This document shows, one piece after another, positions 15,759 through 25,409 of a DNA stretch of 64,000 bases (position 1 is the stretch's first letter; each line of letters starts with the position of its first letter). Source of the DNA: an uncultured Eubacteriales bacterium (GTDB lineage: Bacteria; Bacillota; Clostridia; Christensenellales; CAG-138); contig URQH01000005.1 of the NCBI GenBank assembly GCA_900549955.1, positions 12,389-76,388 on the forward strand. The letters run 5' to 3'. Below the pieces are notes generated by a model. It made no database searches, was not told where the DNA came from, and saw only the letters and a list, made by a program, of their open reading frames with translations. A program made the position numbers and the translations under genes.

Positions 15759-18269
15759 TCATTCGGCGCTCTTGAGCGACTCTACCATATCGATCGAGCG
15801 CACCTTCCTGCGCATCAGCAGATTGACCGTCAGGGAAAACACGACGGACAGCGCAAGGCTGTAGACATAGCTGAGCGGCATGATCTCCCGCACAAACGTG
15901 ACCATATCCACCTCGCACGTCACAATCACAAACTGGTGGAGCACGCGGCCAAGCAGCAGGCCGAGCAGCGCGCCAATGGCGGACAGCGAGTTGTTTTCGC
16001 GGAACACATAATCGTACATCTCGCGGTCGGTAAAGCCCAGCACCTGCAGCGTAGCCAGCTCGCGCCGGCGCTCAGTGATGTTGATGTTCGTCAGGTTCAG
16101 CAGCACCACGAACGACAGCGCACCCGCGGAGAGGATCAGGATGCCGATGACATAGTTCAGCACGCTCAGGCTGTCCCAAATGGTGTCAAAGATGTCGCTG
16201 AGGAAGACGACCGAATACACGCGCTTGTCGGTCAGCATGCGCTGCGCCCATTCGTCCTCATTTTCCTCCGTCAGGCCGTCGATGTTGGCCATGATGCCGT
16301 TGTACTGCAGCGGCTCCCCCATCACCTGTTCATACAGCGCCGGCGTAAAATAGGCATAGTGATACACATAGTTTTCCGCTATCGCCGAAATGGGCACCTC
16401 GTACTCGGAAGACCCACTCTCCAGATACAGCGTGTCGCCGACGGACAGCCCGTACAGCTCCGCCAGCTTGCGCGTGATGACTACGCCTGCATCCGTCAGC
16501 TCGATCGGGTTGCCGGCGGTATCCCTTAGATGTACGAGCTCCGCAAAGATTCCCGGATCGTGCACGGCAAACAGGTGGATCTCCGCGGAATCCGCGGCGT
16601 CCGGCGCGCCGCCCTTGACCGTCTTCTCATAGAAGAACGAGACGTGCCCGAAGGAACCGTCGTCCTGTGAGGCCAGCAGGTCGGAAAGCTCCTGCTGGGA
16701 CATGGCGTCGTACGTATACGCCTGGATGTCCATCGTCCAGATCTCCTCAAACTGCTTTTCCGCAATCCCGTAGATCGAGTCGGACAGGCCAAAGCCGGTC
16801 AGCAGCAGCGCACAGCTGCCGGCAATGCCGATGACGCTCATCCAGAAGCGCTTCTTATACCGGATGAGGTTGCGCACCGTGACCTTGGCAGTAAAGTTCA
16901 GCCGTTTCCAGAGCCACGGGATTCGCTCGAGGAACACGCGCTTACCGGGCTTGGGCGCCTTCGGACGCATGAGCGATGCCGGCACCTCGCGCAGCGTGGA
17001 AACGCTGACCAGCGCAGCTGCCAGCGTCACACAGCCCACCACCGCCAATATGGAAAGAACGGCGATATCGGCCCAGTAAGGCGTTTGGAAATTGGGCAAC
17101 CGGTACATGATGCCATAGGCCGAGCCAATGACGGTCGGGAACAGCCAGAACCCGAGCAGGCTGCCCAGCACGCTGCCCACCAGGCTGGCCAATATCGCAT
17201 ACATCAGGTACTGTAACATGATGGAAAACTGCGAATAGCCCAGCGCCTTGAGCGTGCCCATCTGGATGCGCTGTTCCTCGACCATGCGCGTCATCGTCGT
17301 GAGCGCGACAAGCGCCGCCACGATCAAAAAGATCAGCGGGAAAAACATGCCGACCGCCGCAATGCGGTCCGTGTTGGCGGAATAGTCCGAATAGCCCGGG
17401 TTGCTGCTGCGGGTCTGGACATACCAGGTGGCGTCGGTCGTGTCCCCATACGCCTCGATGCGACGCACGACCTCGTCGATCAGCTGCTCGTACTCGTCGG
17501 AAAAGCAGTTGAGCGCCGCCGCGCCGGACACGGAGATCTCCACCTGCGTATACCGGGCGGCAAACATCGCCATCATGGGCATACGCGAACCGAGCTTGCC
17601 GATCGCGTTGCCGGACGCATAGGCAAACCCATCGCTCTTGCCGCTGCCAATGGTACTCGTGCCGCGGTCAAAATTGGAAATGTACCGGGCCGATTCCACA
17701 AAACCGGTGACATACAGTTCCGTGCTCCCGCCGGACGTCGTCAGCGTCACGCTGTCGCCGATCTGGAAGCCCTTCTCCTGCAGCAAGCTGTCCAGCACAA
17801 TTTCATGATCGTCCTCCGGCAACCGGCCGGAAATGAGCTGTAACCGGTCGAGGTGGTCCCGCTCGGTGTCAATGCCATAGTCCGGCAGCGGGGAGAACGT
17901 CATCGGATGCTCCAGAAGTTCCGGAAACGGCAGGGAAAGCATGTGGATGTTGTACTCGACCTCGTCGGTGCCGGTGCGCTGCATCAGCGCGTCCACGGTC
18001 AACACCGGCTCCACGGTCTCGACGCCTGGAATTTCCTCGAGCGCCTCGATGTCGTCCTCGTTCAGCCCCGCGGTAGACATAGCGGTAATATCCGGCAGGC
18101 GCGCTTCATCGAGATAGTTGTCCGCCGTCAGTTTCATGTCCGGGCCGGAGGCGCGGATGCCCGTGAAAAAGGCGACGCCGATGGCGGAAATGCTGAAAAT
18201 GGAAAGCAGGCGCAGCAGCGTGCGCTGGATTTCCCTGCGTAAATTTCTCCAAAGATACCGCGTCTTCAT
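15759..18269 (-). CDS. FtsX/MacB-type ABC transporter permease
   Basis: 836 residues with the duplicated FtsX layout: transmembrane helix at about 20-40, a large extracytoplasmic MacB-PCD domain (about 45-300), three helices about 310-425, a second N-terminal-like helix about 478-500 after a basic linker, a second extracytoplasmic domain (about 510-700), and three C-terminal helices with the FtsX motif LQVLGFTDREMYDYVFREN. It works with the ATPase encoded just upstream (22-base gap). This family usually moves lipids or lipoproteins, or transmits mechanical force across the membrane, rather than importing solutes. The downstream micropeptide and heptad-repeat protein are candidate partners. 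Confidence 0.9.
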   Translation of the reverse strand: MKTRYLWRNLRREIQRTLLRLLSIFSISAIGVAFFTGIRASGPDMKLTADNYLDEARLPDITAMSTAGLNEDDIEALEEIPGVETVEPVLTVDALMQRTGTDEVEYNIHMLSLPFPELLEHPMTFSPLPDYGIDTERDHLDRLQLISGRLPEDDHEIVLDSLLQEKGFQIGDSVTLTTSGGSTELYVTGFVESARYISNFDRGTSTIGSGKSDGFAYASGNAIGKLGSRMPMMAMFAARYTQVEISVSGAAALNCFSDEYEQLIDEVVRRIEAYGDTTDATWYVQTRSSNPGYSDYSANTDRIAAVGMFFPLIFLIVAALVALTTMTRMVEEQRIQMGTLKALGYSQFSIMLQYLMYAILASLVGSVLGSLLGFWLFPTVIGSAYGIMYRLPNFQTPYWADIAVLSILAVVGCVTLAAALVSVSTLREVPASLMRPKAPKPGKRVFLERIPWLWKRLNFTAKVTVRNLIRYKKRFWMSVIGIAGSCALLLTGFGLSDSIYGIAEKQFEEIWTMDIQAYTYDAMSQQELSDLLASQDDGSFGHVSFFYEKTVKGGAPDAADSAEIHLFAVHDPGIFAELVHLRDTAGNPIELTDAGVVITRKLAELYGLSVGDTLYLESGSSEYEVPISAIAENYVYHYAYFTPALYEQVMGEPLQYNGIMANIDGLTEENEDEWAQRMLTDKRVYSVVFLSDIFDTIWDSLSVLNYVIGILILSAGALSFVVLLNLTNINITERRRELATLQVLGFTDREMYDYVFRENNSLSAIGALLGLLLGRVLHQFVIVTCEVDMVTFVREIMPLSYVYSLALSVVFSLTVNLLMRRKVRSIDMVESLKSAE

Positions 18270-18291
18270 GCCGTCGCCCCGCTTTCGCCGC

Positions 18292-18993
18292 TCACCATTC
18301 TATCTCGCTGATCGACGTGGGATGTTCGTTGAGATAGTGCCCGGCGATCGTCCCGTTCTTGACCTGGATAACGCGGTCCGCCATGGGCTTGAGCGCGGCA
18401 TTATGCGTAATGATGATGACCGTCATGCCTTGTTTGCGGCACGTGTCCTGCAAGAGCGTGAGCACCTGCTTGCCGGTCTGGTAGTCCAGTGCGCCCGTCG
18501 GCTCGTCGCACAGCATCAGCTTCGGGTTCTTGGCCAGCGCGCGCGCAATGGACACGCGCTGCTGCTCGCCGCCGGAGAGCTGCGCGGGAAAATTCCGCAT
18601 CCTGTCCTTCAGACCCACCTGTTCCAGCACGGCCTCCGCGGGCAGCGGGTTTTTGCAGATCTGCGCCGCCAGCTCCACGTTTTCCAGCGCGGTGAGGTTT
18701 TGCACCAGGTTGTAAAACTGGAACACAAATCCGACCATGCTGCGGCGGTACAGCGTCAACTCCCTTTTGGAATAGTGCTCGACATGCACGCCGTCCACGA
18801 TGACCTCGCCGCTCGTAGCGCTGTCCATGCCGCCCAGGATGTTCAAAAGCGTCGTCTTGCCGGCGCCCGACGGACCCACCACCACGCACAGCTCGCCCTT
18901 CTCCACCTCGAAGTTCACGCCGCTGAGCGCATCGATCACGACCTCGCCCATGTTATATTGCTTTTTCACATCCCGCATTTCAATATATGCCAT
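18292..18993 (-). CDS. ABC transporter ATP-binding protein (MacB/LolD type)
   Basis: 233 residues. Walker A GPSGAGKTT, Q-loop FQFYNL, signature LSGGEQQRVSIARA, Walker B LMLCDEPTGALD, H-loop ITHNAALK. The LolD/MacB-specific order and EPTGALD mark it as the partner of the FtsX permease encoded next. Start: three ATGs are clustered; the one at 18993 (MAYIEMRDV) has AGAGG at 7 bases and fits family N-termini best, giving the promoter at 19030-19058 a short leader. Confidence 0.92.
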   Translation of the reverse strand: MAYIEMRDVKKQYNMGEVVIDALSGVNFEVEKGELCVVVGPSGAGKTTLLNILGGMDSATSGEVIVDGVHVEHYSKRELTLYRRSMVGFVFQFYNLVQNLTALENVELAAQICKNPLPAEAVLEQVGLKDRMRNFPAQLSGGEQQRVSIARALAKNPKLMLCDEPTGALDYQTGKQVLTLLQDTCRKQGMTVIIITHNAALKPMADRVIQVKNGTIAGHYLNEHPTSISEIEW

Positions 18994-19029
18994 AGCCATA
19001 CCTCTGCCGATTCTCAACTCTTGCTCAAT

Positions 19030-19058
19030 ACTATAGCGGGTGTCCTCATACGGCGCAA
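19030..19058 (-). promoter_or_regulatory. Promoter of the FtsX/heptad-repeat operon
   Basis: On the minus strand TTGCGC (19058-19053), a 17-base spacer and TATAGT (19035-19030), upstream of the ATPase gene. Confidence 0.7.
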
Positions 19059-19132
19059 GTGCGCGGCGGCGATTTTCAAATTATCTTCACTTTCTGCGTA
19101 GAATTTGGCAGAATTGTGCTTCCGCACCACGC

Positions 19133-19162
19133 AAAGGCGCCGGGCGAAACTTCGCCCGGCGC
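19133..19162 (-). terminator. Terminator of the PrsA-like gene
   Basis: 12-bp perfect stem GCGCCGGGCGAA/TTCGCCCGGCGC with a 2-base loop, then CTTTG on the minus strand. It lies 20 bases after the stop at 19183. Confidence 0.7.
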
Positions 19163-19182
19163 AATCTCGTGACCCACTGTTT

Positions 19183-20313
19183 TTACTTCCCAACCGTACG
19201 GTAAAGCGACTCATCGCGGGTGACAAGCCCTTCCGTCTCCAGCCAGCCGTTCAGCACCTCATTGTAGTGCTCGTTCTTCAACACGTTAGTAAAATAGGCG
19301 TCCAGCGACTCCTGCTGCTCTTCATAGGAGATCACGCGAGACGGTTCCGTACTCACCCGCTTGATGATGTGATATCCCTCGCTGCTCTGCACAGCCGGCG
19401 ACACGTCGCCATCGTTCTCCAGCGCAAGCGCCGCATCCAGAAACTCCGTGATGAAATTGGCGCCCTCGCCGACCAGATAGCCGTTCGCATAGGCCTCGCT
19501 CTCCATGCCGGGATCGGTGTTGTACTCCTCCAGCAGCGTTTCAAAATCCTCGCCCGCCTCGAGCTTTTCCAGCACTTCGTTGGCCGTCTCCTCGTCCGCG
19601 ACCAGGATCTGCCGGACACGGAAGAACCCCTCCGGCACATACAGCGGGATGCAGCTGTAACCATAGGCCGCGGAGGTCGCATAAGAGAAATATGAGCTGG
19701 GCGTTTCGTCAAACAGCTCCTGCTGTTGGGCCAGCTCCTCGTCATACATCGCGCGCAGTTCTTCAGCCGTAGGCTGCACCTCGTCCAGAATCTGGTTCTG
19801 CAGCTTTTCGATGATCATGTTATCGCGGGCGCTGTCAAGATACGACTGCTTGACCTCGGACACGGTCATGCCGTTGTCCACCAGCGCGTCCGTCAACAGC
19901 TTGTTGGCATAGGCCCGGACGTCGCTCGCGCCCGCGTTCTCAGCCGCCTGCAGAAACTGGTCATAAAACGCATCGTAGGATTCCTTGCCCGTCGTCTCCG
20001 CCTCGGCCACCTCCTCCTCCGTCAGGGTGATGCCGGCCTGATCCGCCTGGTAGAGCAGCATCTCGCTGTTGATGAGCTGATCCAGAATATAATCCTGGAA
20101 ATCTGCCAGCCCCTCGTCTGTCGAGAGATCGTATCCATAGTATACGGCATAGGCCTCGTTGTTGTGATAGGCGTTGGTAAACTGCTGCATCGTGATTTCC
20201 CGGTCGCCGACCCGGGCAACCACGCGGTTGTCCTTTGCGGCACAGCCGGCCAGCAACGGCATGGCGGCCAGCGCCAGCGCCAGCACAAGACAGATCAGGG
20301 TAGAACGCTTCAT
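19183..20313 (-). CDS. PrsA/SurA-like peptidyl-prolyl isomerase lipoprotein
   Basis: 376 residues. Lipoprotein signal peptide with lipobox LAGC (cysteine at about residue 23), so anchored on the outer face of the membrane. An N-terminal SurA-like helical chaperone region (about 30-215) precedes a parvulin/PpiC-like domain (about 225-340: VRQILVADEETANEVLEKL, EDFETLLEEYNTDPG, SEGYHIIKRVS). PrsA-type proteins fold exported proteins, including penicillin-binding proteins. The parvulin active site looks only partly conserved, so a chaperone role is safer than an isomerase claim. It has its own strong promoter at 20349-20377. Confidence 0.88.
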   Translation of the reverse strand: MKRSTLICLVLALALAAMPLLAGCAAKDNRVVARVGDREITMQQFTNAYHNNEAYAVYYGYDLSTDEGLADFQDYILDQLINSEMLLYQADQAGITLTEEEVAEAETTGKESYDAFYDQFLQAAENAGASDVRAYANKLLTDALVDNGMTVSEVKQSYLDSARDNMIIEKLQNQILDEVQPTAEELRAMYDEELAQQQELFDETPSSYFSYATSAAYGYSCIPLYVPEGFFRVRQILVADEETANEVLEKLEAGEDFETLLEEYNTDPGMESEAYANGYLVGEGANFITEFLDAALALENDGDVSPAVQSSEGYHIIKRVSTEPSRVISYEEQQESLDAYFTNVLKNEHYNEVLNGWLETEGLVTRDESLYRTVGK

Positions 20314-20348
20314 TTGTATATCACCTCATCAGGTTAGTTAACCGTCAT

Positions 20349-20377
20349 ATTATACTGTCCGGCAGCCGCTCTGTCAA
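20349..20377 (-). promoter_or_regulatory. Promoter of the PrsA-like gene
   Basis: Consensus TTGACA (20377-20372) and TATAAT (20354-20349) with a 17-base spacer on the minus strand. The -35 overlaps the stop codon of pgeF, so the promoter sits at the end of the upstream gene. Confidence 0.88.
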
Positions 20378-21234
20378 TCTTCGGCCAGCGTCAGAAACGC
20401 CGCCATGCCGCCGGTGAGCCCATGATCACGCCGGTGCGAATAGAGGCGCGCATCCTCCACCGTACACACCTCCATGAGCGAAACGTGCTCCGGCAACACC
20501 CCGGCTTCAAAAAACTGCGCCGCCGCCACCCGCCACAGGTCCACATACGCCTTGCCCGGCCGGCCCGCACGGCAGCAGTCCGCCTGTGGGAACGCCGCTG
20601 CAAACTGCGCCGCCACGTCAACGCCTACTTCAAAGCACCGGGGGCAGATGGACGGTCCCACGCCCACGAGCAGCTCGGACGCATGCGAACCAAACTGCGC
20701 GGCCATCTCCGACACGAGCGCCGCGCCGATGCGGGCGAGCGCGCCGCGCCAGCCGGCATGCGCCAGCCCAATGGCCCGCTTATGCGGATCGACCGCAAAA
20801 AACGCCATGCAGTCCGCATGCCCCGTCACGAGCGTCACGCCCGGCTCGTCCGTCACCAGTCCATCGCAAGGCGGCAACGGCGGCCGGGTATACCCGGCGC
20901 CCCGGTCCGCCGCGCCAACGCGGCGCACGGTCGCCCCGTGCTCATACGTATCCATGACCATATCCGCTTCCGCAATCCCCGCCGCGCGGCAGAAAATGCG
21001 GTAGTTCTCCATCGTGCGCTCCCGCGGCTCAAAGCCCCGGGAAAAGCTCAGGTTCAGAGACGACAGCGCCCCCTCGCTCACGCCGCCGGTGCGCGCGCTG
21101 AAGCCGTGGCGCACAAACGGCAGCGATGAAAGCGCCGGCAATCGGTAGATGCCCACGCCGCCCGGCCGCTGCTCATATTCATAGCCGCGGACAAGTTTGC
21201 CATAGTCCCGCAGAAACGCTTCGCGCTGCGTCAT
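20374..21234 (-). CDS. pgeF: Purine nucleoside phosphorylase / laccase-domain protein (YlmD, YfiH family)
   Basis: 286 residues of the multicopper-oxidase-like (laccase-domain) family, now known as zinc-dependent purine nucleoside phosphorylase/adenosine deaminase enzymes that also edit peptidoglycan precursors. Visible signatures: RHGFSARTGGVSEG, the metal/active-site motifs TGHADCMAFF and GLAHAGWRGALARIG, GPSICPRCFEVG and YSHRRDHGLTGG. Length is normal for the family. ATG 21234 overlaps the nrdR stop by 4 bases, so they are co-translated. Confidence 0.92.
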   Translation of the reverse strand: MTQREAFLRDYGKLVRGYEYEQRPGGVGIYRLPALSSLPFVRHGFSARTGGVSEGALSSLNLSFSRGFEPRERTMENYRIFCRAAGIAEADMVMDTYEHGATVRRVGAADRGAGYTRPPLPPCDGLVTDEPGVTLVTGHADCMAFFAVDPHKRAIGLAHAGWRGALARIGAALVSEMAAQFGSHASELLVGVGPSICPRCFEVGVDVAAQFAAAFPQADCCRAGRPGKAYVDLWRVAAAQFFEAGVLPEHVSLMEVCTVEDARLYSHRRDHGLTGGMAAFLTLAED

Positions 21235-21689
21235 TGTTTTTCATCCAGCAGGCGCTGCAGCTCGGCGAGGAATGTCTGCGTGTCCTTGAACTCCCGGTAG
21301 ACGGACGCAAAGCGCACGTATGCCACCTCGTCCACCGTCTTGAGCCGCTTCATGACGATCTCGCCGATATCTGTGGTGGAGATTTCGGAAGCCAGGGTGT
21401 TGTATACCTCGCGCGTGATGTCCTCGACCAGCTTGTCCTGCTCGGCCGCAGCGACCGGCCGCTTTTCGCACGCCTTACGGATGCCGGCGCGCACTTTTTC
21501 GCTGTCATACGGCTCCCGGCGCCCATCGCGCTTGACGACCATGATCGGCAACTCTTCTATTTTTTCATATGTCGTGAACCGCCGCCCGCAGTTGATGCAC
21601 TCGCGCCGCCTGCGAATCGCGCTGCCGTCCTCCGTCGGCCTGCTGTCGATGACCTTGCTGTCCGTACCCGCACAATATCTGCACTTCAT
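21231..21689 (-). CDS. nrdR: Transcriptional repressor NrdR
   Basis: 152 residues, the usual length. N-terminal zinc ribbon CRYCAGTDSKVIDSR ... RRRRECINCGRRFTTYE (four cysteines), followed by an ATP-cone domain (about 48-138) with VVKRDGRREPYDSEKVRAG. NrdR senses ATP/dATP and represses ribonucleotide reductase operons at NrdR boxes. No nrd genes are in the window. ATG 21689 has AAGGGTGGAG upstream. Confidence 0.96.
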   Translation of the reverse strand: MKCRYCAGTDSKVIDSRPTEDGSAIRRRRECINCGRRFTTYEKIEELPIMVVKRDGRREPYDSEKVRAGIRKACEKRPVAAAEQDKLVEDITREVYNTLASEISTTDIGEIVMKRLKTVDEVAYVRFASVYREFKDTQTFLAELQRLLDEKQ

Positions 21690-21727
21690 TGGTACTCCAC
21701 CCTTCGCATTCTATATATGGTAGCATA

Positions 21728-21979
21728 TCATATTTTGGGGTCGATTTCTACCAAAATCACGTCCTCGCCAAACTTTTTAATTTTGCAAAACGGGATCGCC
21801 AGCTCCTCCTCGCTGTGCAGCAGCCCAAACAGACGCGCCGGCCCCGGCACCAGGATCGACAACACGATGCCCGAACAGATATCCAGTTCCATGTCGCAGA
21901 TGTGTCCGAGCCGCGCCCCATCGCACACATTGATCACTTCCTTGCGGCGCAGCTCGCAAAAGGACGTCTTGTTCAGCAT
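21728..21979 (-). CDS. YlmC/YmxH-family PRC-barrel protein
   Basis: 83 residues. The start is set at ATG 21979 (MLNKTSFCELRRKEVINV), preceded by GAGGAGGAGG; the longer frame upstream is non-homologous. Strand pattern CDGARLGHICDMELD ... LLHSEEELAIPFCKIKKFGEDVILVEI is typical of the YlmC/YmxH PRC-barrel family, often linked to sporulation genes in spore formers. Sits between nrdR and rpsU on the same strand. Confidence 0.85.
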   Translation of the reverse strand: MLNKTSFCELRRKEVINVCDGARLGHICDMELDICSGIVLSILVPGPARLFGLLHSEEELAIPFCKIKKFGEDVILVEIDPKI

Positions 21980-22040
21980 TGGCCCGCACCTCCTCCTCTT
22001 CGACAAATTATGCGTTTGCGGCCAGCGGCAGAACCAAAAC

Positions 22041-22071
22041 AAAAGAAAGAGAGCGTGCAGATCACGCTCTC
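22041..22071 (-). terminator. Terminator of rpsU
   Basis: 9-bp perfect stem GAGAGCGTG/CACGCTCTC with a 5-base loop, followed on the minus strand by TTTCTTTTGTTTTGG, 16 bases after the rpsU stop. Confidence 0.9.
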
Positions 22072-22086
22072 CTCAAAATCCAAATC

Positions 22087-22257
22087 TTAATACTTGCGCT
22101 TTCTGGCGGCTTCCGCCTTCTTTTTGCGCTTCACGCTCGGCTTTTCATAATGCTCACGGCGACGAACCTCAGCCAAGACGCCAGACCGGGCGCACTTGCG
22201 TTTGAATCGCTTCAGAGCGCTTTCCAGGGACTCGTTTTCACCGACACGAATTTCCAT
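22087..22257 (-). CDS. rpsU: 30S ribosomal protein S21
   Basis: 56 residues starting MEIRVGENESLESALKRF and ending in a very basic tail (KRKKKAEAARKRKY), with the central REHYEKPS motif. This is the full S21 pattern. S21 binds the 30S platform near the anti-Shine-Dalgarno region. It has its own strong promoter and terminator, so it is a single-gene unit. The ATG 22257 follows AGGGGAGGG. Confidence 0.96.
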   Translation of the reverse strand: MEIRVGENESLESALKRFKRKCARSGVLAEVRRREHYEKPSVKRKKKAEAARKRKY

Positions 22258-22313
22258 TCCCTTTTCCCTCCCCTCTTTTGCGACACTTCTTCTTCGCGAA
22301 GACGCTATCGAGT

Positions 22314-22342
22314 ATTATAATCGAGCGCATGCATGAAGTCAA
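22314..22342 (-). promoter_or_regulatory. Promoter of rpsU
   Basis: On the minus strand TTGACT (22342-22337), a 17-base spacer and TATAAT (22319-22314). Confidence 0.88.
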
Positions 22343-22470
22343 TAAAAAAATGGGAATCACACGGACGGAATATAGCCCCTGCCACCTCTCCGCCCGCAAC
22401 CTGACGATCCTCCTCAATATTGGGAATTTTTTTGTAATAAAATATATAGTCCTCACAGGACATTTGTCCT

Positions 22471-22498
22471 TTGCAAAATCGAAAATGTCTGATAGAAT
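22471..22498 (+). promoter_or_regulatory. Probable promoter of the nucleoside-uptake operon
   Basis: TTGCAA (22471-22476), 16-base spacer, TAGAAT (22493-22498). The predicted start site (about 22505) lies just before a long hairpin. The 22258-22574 gap holds this, the rpsU promoter and the leader hairpin, and no further gene. Confidence 0.5.
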
Positions 22499-22505
22499 GT
22501 CATCA

Positions 22506-22548
22506 GATATGGGACTGATCCGTACACGTTGTACGGCGGTTCCACATC
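22506..22548 (+). promoter_or_regulatory. Structured 5' leader hairpin of the nucleoside-uptake operon
   Basis: The outer stem GATATGGGAC (22506-22515) pairs with GTTCCACATC (22539-22548) with one A-C mismatch. A TGAT/CG internal loop separates it from a perfect inner stem CCGTACA/TGTACGG with loop CGT. It starts at the predicted transcription start and ends 26 bases before the start codon. No purine-riboswitch core was found. Confidence 0.5.
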
Positions 22549-22574
22549 AAAATGACAGGAGGAAAGAAAGCAGT

Positions 22575-23744
22575 ATGAAGAAATGGATCGCAATTCTGTT
22601 GACGCTCTGCCTCGCCTTTTCGCTCGTCGCCTGCACACAGCAGCCGGCCGAAGAGCCCTCGGGTGACGCCAATACGGACGCCCCCGAAGTGACCACGGCG
22701 CCGGAGAGCGATGCAGACGACACCGCCGCCGACGGCTATGAAGTCGCCCTGGTCACGGACGTCGGCAACATCGACGACCAGTCCTTCAACCAGTACACCT
22801 GGGAAGGCACCAAGGACTGGGCGGAAGCCAACGGCAAGACCTACAACTATTACCGTCCCTCCGAGGACAGCGATGAAGCCCGTGTAGAAACGATCAAGAC
22901 CGCCATCGACCGCGGTGCGAAGGTCGTCGTGCTGCCCGGCTACCTGTTCGCCGGCGCGCTGAACCTTGTTCCGCAGGATTATCCGGACGTCACCTTCATC
23001 GGCATCGATATGACCTCGGCCGAAACGAACCCCAGCGCCCCCGACGTCGCGGAACCCACGGCCAACACCGTGCTGATCTCCTACCAGGAAGAGCAGTCCG
23101 GCTACCTGGCCGGCTATGCCGCAGTCAAGGACGGCTACACCAAGCTGGCCTACCTGGGCGGCATGGCTGTGCCGGCCGTCATCCGCTATGGTGAGGGCTT
23201 CGTGCAGGGCGCCAACGCCGCTGCCGTCGAGCTCGGCAACACCGCCGATGTGGAAATCAAGTACTGGTACTCCGGCTCCTTTGTTCCCACGGACGACATC
23301 AAGACGAAGACCGCCGGCTGGTACACCGAAGGCACCGAGATCATCTTCGCCGCAGGCGGCAGCATCGTGTTCTCCGCCATCGCTTCCGCTGAAGAAACCA
23401 CTGACGGCAAGCTGATCGGCGTCGACGTCGATCAGAGCAACCTGAACGAGCGCGTCGTGACCTCGGCCATGAAGGCGCTGTACGTCTCCGTGCAGACCGC
23501 GCTGACCGCGTGGAACGACAACGGCGGCACGCTGCCCGACGAGTACGCCGGCCACGGCATCACCTTCGGCGCCGCTGAGGACGCCGTCGGCCTGCCGACC
23601 GCCGAGGGCTCCTGGAGATTCCAGACCTTCACGGTGGAGGAGTACGAGGAAGTGCTGGCCAAGCTCAAGAGCGGCGAAGTCGTCGTTTCCAAGGACACCG
23701 AGAACCATCCGGAAGTCCAGATCACCGTGGACTACCAGGAGTAA
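22575..23744 (+). CDS. BMP-family nucleoside-binding lipoprotein
   Basis: 389 residues. Lipoprotein signal with lipobox LVAC (cysteine about residue 20), then an acidic/Pro-rich linker and a periplasmic-binding-protein type I fold: ALVTDVGNIDDQSFNQYTWEG, AKVVVLPGYLFAGAL, YLAGYAAVKDGYTKLAYLGGMAVP, IIFAAGGSIVFSAI, LIGVDVDQSN. These are the hallmark ligand-contact segments of BMP (PnrA/BmpA) receptors for purine and pyrimidine nucleosides. Start ATG 22575 follows AGGAGGAAAG. First gene of a five- or six-gene uptake and salvage operon. Confidence 0.95.
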   Translation: MKKWIAILLTLCLAFSLVACTQQPAEEPSGDANTDAPEVTTAPESDADDTAADGYEVALVTDVGNIDDQSFNQYTWEGTKDWAEANGKTYNYYRPSEDSDEARVETIKTAIDRGAKVVVLPGYLFAGALNLVPQDYPDVTFIGIDMTSAETNPSAPDVAEPTANTVLISYQEEQSGYLAGYAAVKDGYTKLAYLGGMAVPAVIRYGEGFVQGANAAAVELGNTADVEIKYWYSGSFVPTDDIKTKTAGWYTEGTEIIFAAGGSIVFSAIASAEETTDGKLIGVDVDQSNLNERVVTSAMKALYVSVQTALTAWNDNGGTLPDEYAGHGITFGAAEDAVGLPTAEGSWRFQTFTVEEYEEVLAKLKSGEVVVSKDTENHPEVQITVDYQE

Positions 23745-23773
23745 CGGAACACCACAGTTGAACCATCCAAAAT

Positions 23774-23798
23774 GGGGCTGGGCATCGAGCCCAGCCCC
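23774..23798 (+). terminator. Intercistronic GC hairpin after the lipoprotein gene
   Basis: 10-bp perfect stem GGGGCTGGGC/GCCCAGCCCC with loop ATCGA, then ACTTCATTTCC. Lacking a U tract, it more likely stabilises the upstream message or attenuates read-through, which would give more binding protein than transporter subunits. Confidence 0.55.
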
Positions 23799-23852
23799 CA
23801 CTTCATTTCCATCGCATCGCCTCTACTTTAACAGGGAAGGGATACGGGTTTC

Positions 23853-25405
<1,553 letters not shown>

Positions 25406-25409
<4 letters not shown>

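Noticed and set aside
22499..22574. Purine riboswitch before the BMP operon
   Set aside because: The conserved TTTCTACC-type core and paired loops are absent; only a simple hairpin is present.
22575..22610. Longer BMP protein start at 22278
   Set aside because: The extra 99 residues would lie in the promoter and leader and precede the signal peptide; ATG 22575 has AGGAGG.
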